Both the position numbers and the translations under genes were made by a program. The notes below the pieces were generated by a model that was given only the letters and a program-made list of their open reading frames with translations, was not told the origin of the DNA and did no database searches. DNA of 64,000 nt, taken from NCBI RefSeq assembly GCF_002797755.1, contig NZ_PGFI01000011.1, positions 1,178,001 to 1,242,000 on the forward strand, read 5' to 3'. Source of the stretch: Brevirhabdus pacifica (GTDB lineage: Bacteria; Pseudomonadota; Alphaproteobacteria; Rhodobacterales; Rhodobacteraceae). The first letter of the stretch is position 1; each line of letters opens with the position of its first letter. Shown piece after piece: positions 42,432 to 51,480 of this stretch.

Positions 42432-45400
42432 TCAGGGGCTGATCTGCACGCGGAAACTCACCGACCCGACGGATCCGGGTGGATAGCTTCCACTGCAATC
42501 CCAGCGCAGCGATCCCGAGTAGCCCGCCACGTTGCTGGTGGGCGCGCCCACCGTGCAGGACAGGGTTCCGTCCAGGGTCACGGGGCTGGGAATGGGTTCG
42601 GCAAGCGCGGTGTAGGAGGGCGTCCGGTCATAGATGACGACATCGGTCGCCGATGAGCTGGAGGGGTTCGAAAGCTCGATCCTGTACTCCAGGATGTCGC
42701 CCACCGCGCCCTCGTTCGAGGTGCCCTCGGGCGTGCCCTGGGTCTCGTTGCGGACATATTTGCGCAGGCTGAGCTGACCGCGCCCGTCCCCCGTCTCGAC
42801 CCGGTCGGAGTTGAGGCTGCTGTAGGTGACGGTGGTGTCGCTGTAGCTTGTGTCCGCGACCAGGTCGTAGGTGAAGCTCGCCCCAGGGCCGACGCCGCCA
42901 CCGACCGAGACGCGCGAGACAAGGCACAGCTCCTGCCCGGCGGTGACGGCGACCGGTGCCGTGATGGCGCTTTCGGGCGCACCATCGCAATCGGCATCGG
43001 TGAACAGGCCGACCGAGTAGGAGGCGTCGGGCTTCTGTACCAAGTTGGTGAAGCTGAAGCTGACCTCGCCTGCCGATCCGGCCTTGTAGAGGTGGGGCAG
43101 GCCGATCACCTGGCCAGGCTCGACCGACATGGTCTGGTCCTGGGTCAGCTCGGGCTTGGGGGCAAGGCCGAAATCCAGGCCGGGATGATCGGTCTCGGCG
43201 GTGGGGGTGAAGGTGAAGCTGCCGTCGTGGGGATCGGCATTGGTAACGCCGGGATGGCTGGCGCTGGCCTCCGATACGGTCAGCCACCCCTCGTCGGGCG
43301 CGACGCTGAGGGTAATGGTGCCGGCATAGTCGCCCGCCAGCCCATAGGACCAGTTGCCCGCACCGTCGAGTTCGGGGCGCGCCAGCAGCGTGCCGGCGTC
43401 GTCCAGGATCGACAGGACCCCCTGGGCGCCGCCCACCTCGTCCCCGTTGCGCAGGGCATCGTGGGCCGTCCCTCCACCCACGCCGGTGTCGACGAAGAGC
43501 TGCCCCGAAATGGTCCGGGCCGAGACGGCCGCGTTCAGCACATAGCGCGCCTCGTCATCGTCGGCGATGCCGTCGCCCAGGTCGTCGACCAGGAAGCCCG
43601 CGTTGAAATCGCTGTCGAAATCGGGAAGCGAGCTTGCGACGATCTCGGCCTCGTTGGTGTAGGTGCCGCTGCCAAGGGCGCGGGCGCGGATGGTCAGGGT
43701 TTCGGTCTGGCCCGACAGGATCTCGTCCACGAACCACAGGCCGGTCGAGCGGTCGTAGAAATCCCCCGTCGCGGGTGCCGAGTCCGAGATATAGGCAAAG
43801 CCGTCGGGAAGCTGCTCGATCACGCGGACATTGGAGGGGGAGCCGGGCCCGCTGTTGGAGACCGAGACCACCCAATCGATCACGTCGCCCTCGGCCACCT
43901 GGGTAACGGGGGTGGTGGTGCCCGCCTGATAGGCGATCTTGGTGATCTCCAGGTCGCTGCCTTGGGGGTCGAAACCGAAATCCTGGTCCGGGGTGAAGCC
44001 GTTCTGGGTCGCCGCCACCCCGACCAGCGGGTTCGAGGTGCCGATCGTCGCCGATGCGGGCAGGTCCGCGTCGGCCTCGTCCAGTTGGATGCGGTAGGAG
44101 GCATGGGCCGCGAGCCCGTCAAAAGCATAGGTGCCGTCGGAGAGGGTCTCGGTCGATGCCACCAGCAGGTCGTCCGACGGGTCGTTGGGCGTGCCTTCGT
44201 CGTCGTAGACATCGATGGCGATGCCACCGCCGAGGTTGGTTTCCGCCCCGTCCTTGATGTCGGAGGCGTTGGTGTCGGTGAAGACGTTGCCCGCGATGCC
44301 GGCCAGCGCAAGCGGCGCGGGCCCGCGGCAGGAGGTGCCGTCATTGTCGTTGCCCGAGGCATCGGCGCTGGTGACCAGAAGCTGTTTCAGACCGGTCTGT
44401 GTGTTGACCAGGTAAAGGCCGTCGTCGCCATTGTCCCACAGGTAGAGGCGCCCGTCCTCGTCGAACCACGCGGATTCGTAGGCGCCGTCGTGGATGGCCG
44501 GGCCGATGAAGGTGACGGTGCTGGCGCCGGCCACGCCGTTATTTGCATCCGCACTGAAAAGGCGCCGTGTGGAGTCGTCGATGCCGTAGATCCTGCCGTC
44601 GACCGGATTGTAGGCCATGTCGAACGGCGTGACCGGCTGGCTCAGTGTCAGCTGCCCGGCATCGGAGGGGTTGGCGGGATCGGCCAGGTCGATGAGCTGG
44701 AAGGCGCTGTCGCCGTTGGGATAGACCATGATCCCGTTGGGCAGGATGTCACCCGCGACATCGCCCTGCGCGGCCGAGTTCGGCACCGCCCCGAGGAGGG
44801 TAAAGCCACCCGCGCCGTCGACGCGGAACAGCTGCCGGTTGTTGGACTGGACCCCGTAGATGTAGCCGTCCAACTCGTTGAAGCCCCAGCCGGCCTCGAC
44901 CTTGTTGTTGAACTCGGGAGAGAAGGTCAGGCCGAGAGAATAGGCGCTGCCGCTGTCCGAGAAGGTAAGCCGCTGGAGGGCGGATTTCTTGCCGCCGATC
45001 TGGTAGAGCGTGCCGTCGCAGACCAAGGGCGGCGGGTCGTTGGAGAAGGTAAGCTGGTAATCCTCGATCTCGCCGTCGACGGCCATCGCGACCACGCCCG
45101 CGGTGGTGGACCAGCGAAAGCGCGCGAAGGTCGGCAGGGCGGTTGCCGTGGCCGGCACATCGACGTCGAAGACGATCTGCCCGTTGACGGTCCCGTCCTT
45201 GTCGCCAGCGCTGCCGTCCTGGAGGTCGGCGGTGATCATGTCGGCGGCGTCAAAGCTGCCGTCACCGTCGAAATCGATCCAGGACTGGAGGTAGGCAACG
45301 GGGCCCAACCCGCCCGTGACCTCGTTGACCAGCACGGTGATCTCGCCCCGGGCGCCGATGTAGAGGGTGGGAAGGATGACGCCGTCCTCGTCGTCGTTGC

Positions 45401-48395
45401 CGTCCAGATCGTCACCGGTGGCGTCGGCCGAATGCTGCGGCGCCGCCTCGGGGTCGGGCGAGACGGGGCCCAGGTAGGTGCCGGCAACGCCGCCGTCGGC
45501 GATCACGTGGGTGGGATCGCCGTAGCTGGCCGGCGCATCGCCCCGGTCGACCAGAGGGGCGGCCGCGATGTTGACCGCGTAATCCTCGACCTCGCCGTCG
45601 ACGGCGTTCTGGGCGGGGGCGATCGTGGTCTCGGTCGACCAGCGGAAGCGGGCGAAAGTCTGGCTGAGCACGGCGTCGCCGGGCACGACCAGGTCCACCT
45701 CGATCTTGCCATCCTCGGCCGCCAGGTCGCTGCCGGTGCCGTCGTCGCGCAGATCAAGGGCAATCTCCTCGGCGGTGCCGACGGCGAAGACACCGTCGCC
45801 ATCATAGTCGATCCAGCCCTGCAAATAGCCAGAGCCCGAGACCGTGGCCACGACGGTGGCCGCCAGGCCCTGGGTCAGGACCGGAATCTCGACCCCTTCG
45901 TCGGTGTCGGAACTGGCGTCGGCCGAGTTGCCGGGCCCGGCATCGCCGGTCACGGTTGTTCCGAGGTAGAGGCCCTGGCTTTCCAGCACGCCGTGGAAGG
46001 CATCGCCCAGGGCGCTGGGCGCGTCGGTGAAGTCCGCGCAGGTCTGGATGTCGGTGATCTGGGCGCTATCGGCAAAGCTGGCCGAATTGAACTGGCGGGT
46101 CGAAAGGCGGATCACCACCCGGTCAATGGGCAGGCTGAACCCGACCTGGACGGCAAAGTTCTCCTCCAGCGCCGAGGTCGAGAAGGCGTTGTTGCGTTCG
46201 CCCAGGACCGACCCGTCGGGAAGCGCCACCCGGCGCATCGCCGCCGAGATGGGGCCGTCGGCCATGGCCGGCGAGACGCGTTCGGTCCCGCGCTCACCCC
46301 AGACGGTGACGGACTCGTCGAGGTCCAGGCTGGTGACATAGAAGCTGATGCCATTCATCGGGCTGTCGAATTCGGTCGTGATGTCGACATAGCCGGCCTG
46401 CGCCACCGACCCGCCGCCATAGCCCGAGGCATAAAGCGGCGCGGCCGTGGTGAAGGTGGCCGGGCGGAAGGGCTGGCTGTTGTCGGATACGGTAATCGTC
46501 GATTGCACGCCGGCATGGGTCACGACGTTCGAGGTGCCGACGCCCAGCGGCGCGTCGGTCGACCAGTCCACGAGCGAGAAGCGCGTGCCCGAGCAGCTGG
46601 GAAGCGCATCGACCGGGGCCTCGTCCACGTTGGTGGTGACGCTGTCGAAGGCGGGGCCGGACTCGGTGCTGTTGGCGTCGGTGGTGGCGGTGACGACATC
46701 GCCGCTGACGGCGTTGGTCGTGACGTCGAACTCCATCGAGCCGCTGGCCAGGCCCGCCAGGGTCGGCAGGGTCTGGAAGGCGAAGGTGCCGCCCGTGGGC
46801 GCGGTCGCCGGGCTGAGATCCTCGCCGCGCGAGGGTGCGAAATTGGCCGTGCCCGTGGTCTGGGTGGGCAGGTCGACCGTGATTGCCACGTTGCTCAGCG
46901 CCTGCATGGACGAGTTGCCGTAGGTCACGCGGTAGCGCAGGGTCGCGCCCTGGGGGATGGTGCCGCCGGTATAGGGCGCGCCGTTTACCTGCACGATCGA
47001 AATCGAGACGCGCAGATCCTCGGCCGAGGGCGGCGCCAGCGCGGAGGAGCCCGCGACCCAGTAGCGCCAGGGGTTGTCGTTGCCCGCCGACGCGCCTTCG
47101 GCCGAGTCGCCGCCATGGCCTTCGGCATTGATTGGCGCGACGCTGTCCAGGTCGGTGACGCGCAGGCGCACCACGGCATAGAAGATCTCGTTCTCGGCAA
47201 TGCCGCCGAAGGCGAAGCGCAGGGCGTTGGTCCCGGTGGGCAGCGAGGTCAGGTCAGAGCTGTTGAGGTCGAACCCCTCGGCGGTCACGGTGCAGACGTC
47301 GACCGAGTTGACGCCCGGGTCGGTGGTTTCGGGAAAGACCGAGCCTGCGCCGGTCGCCGGCCCCTCGGGCCCCACGACCGCCGGATCGTCCGCACGGCAC
47401 GACCCGTCATAGGAGATGCGGTTCCACGGTCCCGTCACGCCATAGCGGTCCCAGTCGGCGCCCGAGTTGGGGCCCGCCACGGGGCTGCCGGCGCGGAACG
47501 GGGTGGTGCCGCGCCCGCCGTTCAGGGCGGTCTCCTCGTTGGTGGCAAATCCGTTGGGCTGGATCGATCCCGCGCCAAAGGCATTGATATGCACCGCGTC
47601 CCATTTGTTGTGGACCCGCGCCGTGCCGGTGCCCCCGACCGTGGTCCAGGGCGTGCCGTTCGAGGGATCGACCAGATAGCCATTCTCAAGCGTGGCGGTG
47701 TCCGAGCCGTTGGCGAACATCGCGGTGTCCGCCCGGGTGGAATAGAAAATGCCTGTATCGCCATAGACATAAGCCAGGCCCGCGTTGCAGTCGGCGGGGG
47801 TGTAGCCCGCCAGGCTGCACTGGTCGTTGGACGAGGGGTTCCAGCCGTTGGCCGTGGTGTCGAAGATCAACTGGCCCTTGGGCCCCCAGCCCCGCGAGAC
47901 GCCGCTGCCGGTCGAGGCGCGGGCGGGGCGGGCGGCGACGGGGCTGCCGTTCACATCGGTGATATAGGCGCCGACCACCTCGAACCCGTCGGGAACGTAG
48001 ATGGTCGCATATCCACCGGGGCCGTCCAGCGTGCCGTCGGTGATGACCGGGAAATCGGCGATCACCTCGATCACGTCGCCATTGCCAAGGGCGGGCGCCC
48101 TCGCCTGGATGTTGTCCGAGATGGTCTGCTTGGACGCGGCCGTCAGGTCGATGCCGCCGCCGCCCAGCCAGGCGCCGTGGGCCAGCACCGCAAGGCTCAG
48201 CCCCGCCCACGCCAGCGTGGCCGCGCCCAGGACCCGGCCCGCACGCCGCGGGGCACGGCTCGGGGCCCGGGTACGGGTCGCGAAGGAAGCGGAAAGGCGG
48301 GATGCAAGACGCGACACAGAGCCGGCCCCGGTGCGGGGGCTCGCAGTGTCGTTGCCAGGAATGCGCGGGGCCGTGGGGCGCGATCTGTTTTGCAT
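42432..48395 (-). CDS. Giant surface protein with GEVED, SdrD_B-like and DUF11 modules
   Basis: 1987 aa from ATG 48395 (AAAGGTAG upstream); an upstream in-frame extension exists but is Pro-rich. A long basic leader is followed by a hydrophobic stretch (VLGAATLAWAGLSLAVLAHGA) that can act as signal. Modules along the protein: DUF11-like near 466; two GEVED domains near 855-950 and 1035-1115 (GWIDYDGDGVF, SWIDFDGDGSFD, ending DGEVEDYAV and DGEIEDYQL); a DUF6923-like propeller (about 1120-1340); an SdrD_B module near 1361; DUF11 near 1481; another SdrD-like module near 1628; and a closing DUF11-like module from about 1873. No barrel or sorting motif is seen. It is convergent with the 1921-aa gene. 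Confidence 0.85.
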   Translation of the reverse strand: MQNRSRPTAPRIPGNDTASPRTGAGSVSRLASRLSASFATRTRAPSRAPRRAGRVLGAATLAWAGLSLAVLAHGAWLGGGGIDLTAASKQTISDNIQARAPALGNGDVIEVIADFPVITDGTLDGPGGYATIYVPDGFEVVGAYITDVNGSPVAARPARASTGSGVSRGWGPKGQLIFDTTANGWNPSSNDQCSLAGYTPADCNAGLAYVYGDTGIFYSTRADTAMFANGSDTATLENGYLVDPSNGTPWTTVGGTGTARVHNKWDAVHINAFGAGSIQPNGFATNEETALNGGRGTTPFRAGSPVAGPNSGADWDRYGVTGPWNRISYDGSCRADDPAVVGPEGPATGAGSVFPETTDPGVNSVDVCTVTAEGFDLNSSDLTSLPTGTNALRFAFGGIAENEIFYAVVRLRVTDLDSVAPINAEGHGGDSAEGASAGNDNPWRYWVAGSSALAPPSAEDLRVSISIVQVNGAPYTGGTIPQGATLRYRVTYGNSSMQALSNVAITVDLPTQTTGTANFAPSRGEDLSPATAPTGGTFAFQTLPTLAGLASGSMEFDVTTNAVSGDVVTATTDANSTESGPAFDSVTTNVDEAPVDALPSCSGTRFSLVDWSTDAPLGVGTSNVVTHAGVQSTITVSDNSQPFRPATFTTAAPLYASGYGGGSVAQAGYVDITTEFDSPMNGISFYVTSLDLDESVTVWGERGTERVSPAMADGPISAAMRRVALPDGSVLGERNNAFSTSALEENFAVQVGFSLPIDRVVIRLSTRQFNSASFADSAQITDIQTCADFTDAPSALGDAFHGVLESQGLYLGTTVTGDAGPGNSADASSDTDEGVEIPVLTQGLAATVVATVSGSGYLQGWIDYDGDGVFAVGTAEEIALDLRDDGTGSDLAAEDGKIEVDLVVPGDAVLSQTFARFRWSTETTIAPAQNAVDGEVEDYAVNIAAAPLVDRGDAPASYGDPTHVIADGGVAGTYLGPVSPDPEAAPQHSADATGDDLDGNDDEDGVILPTLYIGARGEITVLVNEVTGGLGPVAYLQSWIDFDGDGSFDAADMITADLQDGSAGDKDGTVNGQIVFDVDVPATATALPTFARFRWSTTAGVVAMAVDGEIEDYQLTFSNDPPPLVCDGTLYQIGGKKSALQRLTFSDSGSAYSLGLTFSPEFNNKVEAGWGFNELDGYIYGVQSNNRQLFRVDGAGGFTLLGAVPNSAAQGDVAGDILPNGIMVYPNGDSAFQLIDLADPANPSDAGQLTLSQPVTPFDMAYNPVDGRIYGIDDSTRRLFSADANNGVAGASTVTFIGPAIHDGAYESAWFDEDGRLYLWDNGDDGLYLVNTQTGLKQLLVTSADASGNDNDGTSCRGPAPLALAGIAGNVFTDTNASDIKDGAETNLGGGIAIDVYDDEGTPNDPSDDLLVASTETLSDGTYAFDGLAAHASYRIQLDEADADLPASATIGTSNPLVGVAATQNGFTPDQDFGFDPQGSDLEITKIAYQAGTTTPVTQVAEGDVIDWVVSVSNSGPGSPSNVRVIEQLPDGFAYISDSAPATGDFYDRSTGLWFVDEILSGQTETLTIRARALGSGTYTNEAEIVASSLPDFDSDFNAGFLVDDLGDGIADDDEARYVLNAAVSARTISGQLFVDTGVGGGTAHDALRNGDEVGGAQGVLSILDDAGTLLARPELDGAGNWSYGLAGDYAGTITLSVAPDEGWLTVSEASASHPGVTNADPHDGSFTFTPTAETDHPGLDFGLAPKPELTQDQTMSVEPGQVIGLPHLYKAGSAGEVSFSFTNLVQKPDASYSVGLFTDADCDGAPESAITAPVAVTAGQELCLVSRVSVGGGVGPGASFTYDLVADTSYSDTTVTYSSLNSDRVETGDGRGQLSLRKYVRNETQGTPEGTSNEGAVGDILEYRIELSNPSSSSATDVVIYDRTPSYTALAEPIPSPVTLDGTLSCTVGAPTSNVAGYSGSLRWDCSGSYPPGSVGSVSFRVQISP

Positions 48396-48408
48396 GAAAC
48401 TACCTTTT

Positions 48409-48459
48409 GGGACTGGGACTACGGTGGCTGGGACTGGTCGTGCAGGGACTGGTGGGGAT
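48409..48459. repeat. Direct repeats of GGGACT at 15-bp spacing
   Basis: GGGACT occurs at 48409, 48415, 48430 and 48445, the last three at exact 15-bp spacing, directly before the 1987-aa start on its minus-strand leader. Another GGGACTGG lies at 49132. If translation began upstream this would encode Pro-Val-Pro-Ala-type repeats. It may be a leader element or a decayed coding repeat. Confidence 0.55.
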
Positions 48460-48650
48460 GGCACAGCCTGTGCCGAAAGGCAGGGTCGCCGGATGGGCGG
48501 GACGATGCCGCGAAGGGCAGGGTCGGGACCGAGCGTCAGGCGCCGCGTCGGGACGGGCGATGCCTTGCACCCGGCACCACCCGCCCTTTCCCGCGCCTGA
48601 AGAACCGCCACCGGGGGCGGGCTGTCGGGCCTGGATCCTGCCCGGCCGGA

Positions 48651-49043
48651 TCACCAGCAGAGATCCGCGAGGCGATCCCCGTCGCGGTCGGGGCCGGGCC
48701 GCAGGCCGCGCGCCATGGTCAGCACGCTCAGCAGCGGGATCGCGATGCCGCCCAGCACCAGCAGGGGCGCGTCGCCTCCCAGCAGCAGGGCAAGCAGTGC
48801 CAGAAGTGCGGGCACAGCTGAAAGCAGCCGCAGGTCGGCAGGGATCGGGGGGGTCGCGGAAAGACGGTCGCGGTGCAGCCCGCGACCGCGAGGCAGGGTC
48901 GGCCCCATTCCTTGCGCGGCAGCGCGCAAGGTTTCCGGGTGCACGTCGAGCGGTCCGCGACCGGGCTTGCGGAAAAAGCGCCGGTCTGGCGGATGGCGAA
49001 GACGCGCGGGGCGGCTGGCAACTTGGGACATCGGAACACTCAC
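48651..49043 (-). CDS. Small predicted membrane protein, uncharacterised
   Basis: 130 aa from the ATG at 49043. The first 65 residues are basic and Pro/Arg-rich. The C-terminal half has two adjacent hydrophobic segments (LLSAVPALLALLALLLGG and LLVLGGIAIPLLSVLTMA). It ends RGLRPGPDRDGDRLADLCW. It lies on the same strand as, and 256 bp upstream of, the 1987-aa gene. I do not recognise a family. The membrane-segment pattern favours a real gene, the odd N-terminus argues against, and a later start is possible. Confidence 0.4.
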   Translation of the reverse strand: MSVPMSQVASRPARLRHPPDRRFFRKPGRGPLDVHPETLRAAAQGMGPTLPRGRGLHRDRLSATPPIPADLRLLSAVPALLALLALLLGGDAPLLVLGGIAIPLLSVLTMARGLRPGPDRDGDRLADLCW

Positions 49044-49449
49044 ATCAAAACACGGGCTACAGGCCAGGCCGGTCCCGGGATCCAGAGGGCGGATCCGGGT
49101 CGACCCTGCTGTCTCAGGTTAGACCAGGGACGGGACTGGGAGCGGGGTTCGGGTGAGTAGGCGGAGTGCCCATAGGGATAGGCGACCCTCCGAAATGGGA
49201 GGGAACTATCCTTTCGTGCGTGCAGAAGACCGGCGTGACCGGTTCAGGTCGGCAGCCTCTGGCACGGCGCGGCGGGCGGCAGGTGGCCGCGATCATGGGC
49301 GGCGGAAGGCGGTAAGAGGTGGCGGTGACCGCCCGGAAGACGGGGGCCAAAGCAAATCAAAAGGCGGAAAATTAGGTTTCTCGGCCCCGGAAACGACTAA
49401 CGGCGGCCCCGGGCAGGGACCGCCGCCAACTTCGTCGGGGCTGAAGGGG
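49044..49449. other. Intergenic region between fbpA and the small membrane protein
   Basis: 406 bp. It contains the nested inverted repeat at 49176-49211 and a GC-rich hairpin GGCGGCCCC/GGGACCGCC near 49403-49427 that may end the fbpA transcript, though no T-run follows. No gene was seen. Confidence 0.45.
49176..49211. repeat. Nested inverted repeat, possible operator or leader hairpin
   Basis: The inner arms CCCTCC-GAAATG-GGAGGG are perfect 6-bp matches. The outer arms GGATAG and CTATCC flank them at 4 and 2 bases. It lies about 135 bp before the small membrane protein start and 780 bp before the 1987-aa start on the minus strand. Confidence 0.55.
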
Positions 49450-50466
49450 TCAGCCGTCGAAGTCAACCCGTTCGACGATGCGAAGGGCGTCAGGGCGCAG
49501 ACGGGCCAGGTCCATAAGGTTGACCTCGTCGGCGGTGAAGGTGCCCCATCCGGCGACCAGCTCGTCAGGCTGGGTATCGGGGGCGATGGGGTATTCGAAA
49601 TTGTCGGTTGCGTAGATCTTCTGCGCCTCGGGCGAGGCGAGATATTCCATCAGCTTCTGGGCGTTCTCGCGGTTCGGGGCGGATTTGGTCATGGCAACGC
49701 CCGAGACGTTGACATGGGTGCCGCCACCCTCGAACACCGGGAAGTCCAGACGCACTGCCTCGGCCCATTCTTTCTGCTCGGGGTCCGAGAGCATCTTGCC
49801 CATGTAATAGGTGTTGCCCAGCGAGATGTCGCATTCGCCGGCCCAGATCGCCTTGACCTGTGCGCGGTCGTTGCCCTGGGGCTTGCGGGCCAGATTGGCC
49901 TTGATGCCCTCGATCCACTCCTGCGCCTTCTCTTCGCCCATGTGCTCGATGCCGGCGGCGAAAAGGGCGACGTTGTAGGCGTGGGTGCCCGAGCGGCTGC
50001 AGATGCGGCCTTTCCACTTGGGATCGGCGAGATCCTCGTAGGTGGTGATCTCACCCTCTTTCACGCGCTCTTTCGAGGCATAGACGATCCGGGCGCGGGT
50101 GGTCAGGCCGAACCACTGGTTGCCGGGGTCGCGGAACTCGGCGGGGACGTTCTTTTCCAGGATCTCGGATTCGACGGGCTGGGTGACGCCGGCGTCGACC
50201 AGGGCGGCCAGGCGCGAGATGTCGACGGTCAGGACCACGTCGGCGGGGCTGCGGGCGCCCTCGGCTTCAAGACGCTCGACCAGGCCCTTGTTGAGGAAGG
50301 CGACATTGACGTCGATACCGGTCTGCTTGGTGAAGCCGTCCAGCAGCGGCTGGATCAGCTCGGGCTGACGGTAGGAATAGACGTTGACCTCTTCCGCCTG
50401 AAGGGCGTTTGCGGTCATGCCGGCGGCAAGGGTCAGTGCCGCGAAGGGCAGGGTGCGGACCATCAT
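49450..50466 (-). CDS. fbpA: Iron(III) ABC transporter periplasmic binding protein, FbpA type
   Basis: 338 aa from the ATG at 50466 (ATGATG, GGAGA just upstream). A signal peptide ends near ANALQAEE. The start of the mature protein, VNVYSYRQPELIQPLLDGFTKQTGIDVNV, is typical of ferric-binding proteins. The tyrosine pair that coordinates iron is Tyr220-Tyr221 in GNTYYMG. It binds Fe3+ in the periplasm and hands it to an FbpB-type permease, probably the one at 670-2328. No permease or ATPase gene lies beside it. A promoter-like region with a palindrome is directly upstream. Confidence 0.94.
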   Translation of the reverse strand: MMVRTLPFAALTLAAGMTANALQAEEVNVYSYRQPELIQPLLDGFTKQTGIDVNVAFLNKGLVERLEAEGARSPADVVLTVDISRLAALVDAGVTQPVESEILEKNVPAEFRDPGNQWFGLTTRARIVYASKERVKEGEITTYEDLADPKWKGRICSRSGTHAYNVALFAAGIEHMGEEKAQEWIEGIKANLARKPQGNDRAQVKAIWAGECDISLGNTYYMGKMLSDPEQKEWAEAVRLDFPVFEGGGTHVNVSGVAMTKSAPNRENAQKLMEYLASPEAQKIYATDNFEYPIAPDTQPDELVAGWGTFTADEVNLMDLARLRPDALRIVERVDFDG

Positions 50467-50536
50467 CGGGGTCTCCAATCAAGTGTTCTTTTGCGGGACG
50501 GACATGCACCGTTCGGGGCTGCCCTGTCATGGCGAC

Positions 50537-50565
50537 CTTAAACCTTACAAATTTTGTCGGGTCAA
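50537..50565 (-). promoter_or_regulatory. Candidate fbpA promoter with possible iron-responsive operator
   Basis: On the minus strand TTGACC, a 17-bp spacer and TTTAAG make a plausible -35/-10 pair. The spacer carries an ACAAA(A)TTTGT palindrome (plus strand 50547-50557). Part of it resembles sequence before the iron permease at 650 (TTAAACCT). An iron-responsive Rhodobacterales operator is suspected from context only. Confidence 0.35.
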
Positions 50566-50577
50566 TACCTGATCGAA

Positions 50578-51459
50578 TTAATCGGATATATCTCGCTCGG
50601 CCCGTTTCGCCGCATCCCACAGGGCGTCCATCTCCTCGAGGGTGGACTGTTCGGGGCGCTTGCCAAGCTGCTGAAGCCGGTCTTCTACCGCATTGAAACG
50701 GCGTACGAACTTTGCATTGGCGGCCCGTAGGGCGGCCTCGGGATCCAGGCCCAGGTGCCGGCCAAGGTTGGCCATAACGAACAGCAGGTCGCCGTATTCC
50801 TCGGCGATATGGTCGGTGTCCTTGCTGTCGATTGCCTCGGCAAGCTCGCGCGATTCCTCGACGATCTTGTCCATCACGCCGCCGGTATCGGGCCAGTCGA
50901 ATCCCACCCGCGCCGCGCGCTTCTGAAGCTTGAGCGCGCGCAGCAGCGCGGGCAGGCCCAGGGCCACCCCGTCAAGTGTGCGCGTCTCGGCCTTGCCGGC
51001 GCGTTCGGCGGCCTTGACAGCCTCCCAGTCGGCGGTCTGCTGCTCGGCCGTCTTGGGGGTGGTGTCGGAGCCGAAGACATGGGGGTGGCGGGCGACCATC
51101 TTGTCGCCGATCTCGCGCGCGACATCCTCGAAATCGAAAAGCCCGGCCTCGTCGGCCATCTGGGCGTGGTAGATCGACTGGAGCAGCAGGTCGCCCAGCT
51201 CGCCGCGCAGCTCGTCCCAGGACTGCCGCTCGATCGCGTCGGCCACCTCGTAGGCTTCCTCGATCGTGTAGGGCGCGATCGAGGCGAAGTCCTGTTCGAT
51301 GTCCCAGGGACAGCCCGTCTGCGGGTCGCGCAGGCGGCGCATGATCTCGACCAGCCGGGGAAGATTGCCGCCAAGCGCCGCGGCCTCGGGGGCGGCGCGG
51401 CTGTCGGGTGTGGGCTCAGCGCGGTTGGCGGGGCGGGCGGGGCGGGGCGCGTCTGTCAC
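50578..51459 (-). CDS. mazG: Nucleoside triphosphate pyrophosphohydrolase MazG
   Basis: 293 aa from ATG 51459. Two MazG domains are present. The first has LRDPQTGCPWDIEQDFASI, TIEEAYEVADAIE and ELGDLLLQSIYHAQMA with the EExxE...ExxD metal ligands. The second is marked by RVGFDWPD, IVEESRELAEAI and EEYGDLLFVMANL. It hydrolyses non-canonical NTPs to NMP and pyrophosphate. It lies 21 bp after the LOG-family gene on the same strand, probably one transcript. The N-terminal Pro/Arg-rich 30 residues look like an extension. Confidence 0.96.
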   Translation of the reverse strand: MTDAPRPARPANRAEPTPDSRAAPEAAALGGNLPRLVEIMRRLRDPQTGCPWDIEQDFASIAPYTIEEAYEVADAIERQSWDELRGELGDLLLQSIYHAQMADEAGLFDFEDVAREIGDKMVARHPHVFGSDTTPKTAEQQTADWEAVKAAERAGKAETRTLDGVALGLPALLRALKLQKRAARVGFDWPDTGGVMDKIVEESRELAEAIDSKDTDHIAEEYGDLLFVMANLGRHLGLDPEAALRAANAKFVRRFNAVEDRLQQLGKRPEQSTLEEMDALWDAAKRAERDISD

Positions 51460-51480
51460 TGGCGGCGTCTCCTTGCAGGA

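Noticed and set aside
48409-48459. Possible CRISPR-like array in the GGGACT repeats
   Set aside because: Units are 15 bp with 6-8 conserved bases. There are no 25-40 bp repeats, unique spacers or cas genes anywhere in the window.
43092-48821. A frame of about 1,900 codons on the plus strand opposite the GEVED protein
   Set aside because: Gly/Arg/Val-rich composition without domains or a signal peptide. It mirrors the codon bias of the real minus-strand gene.
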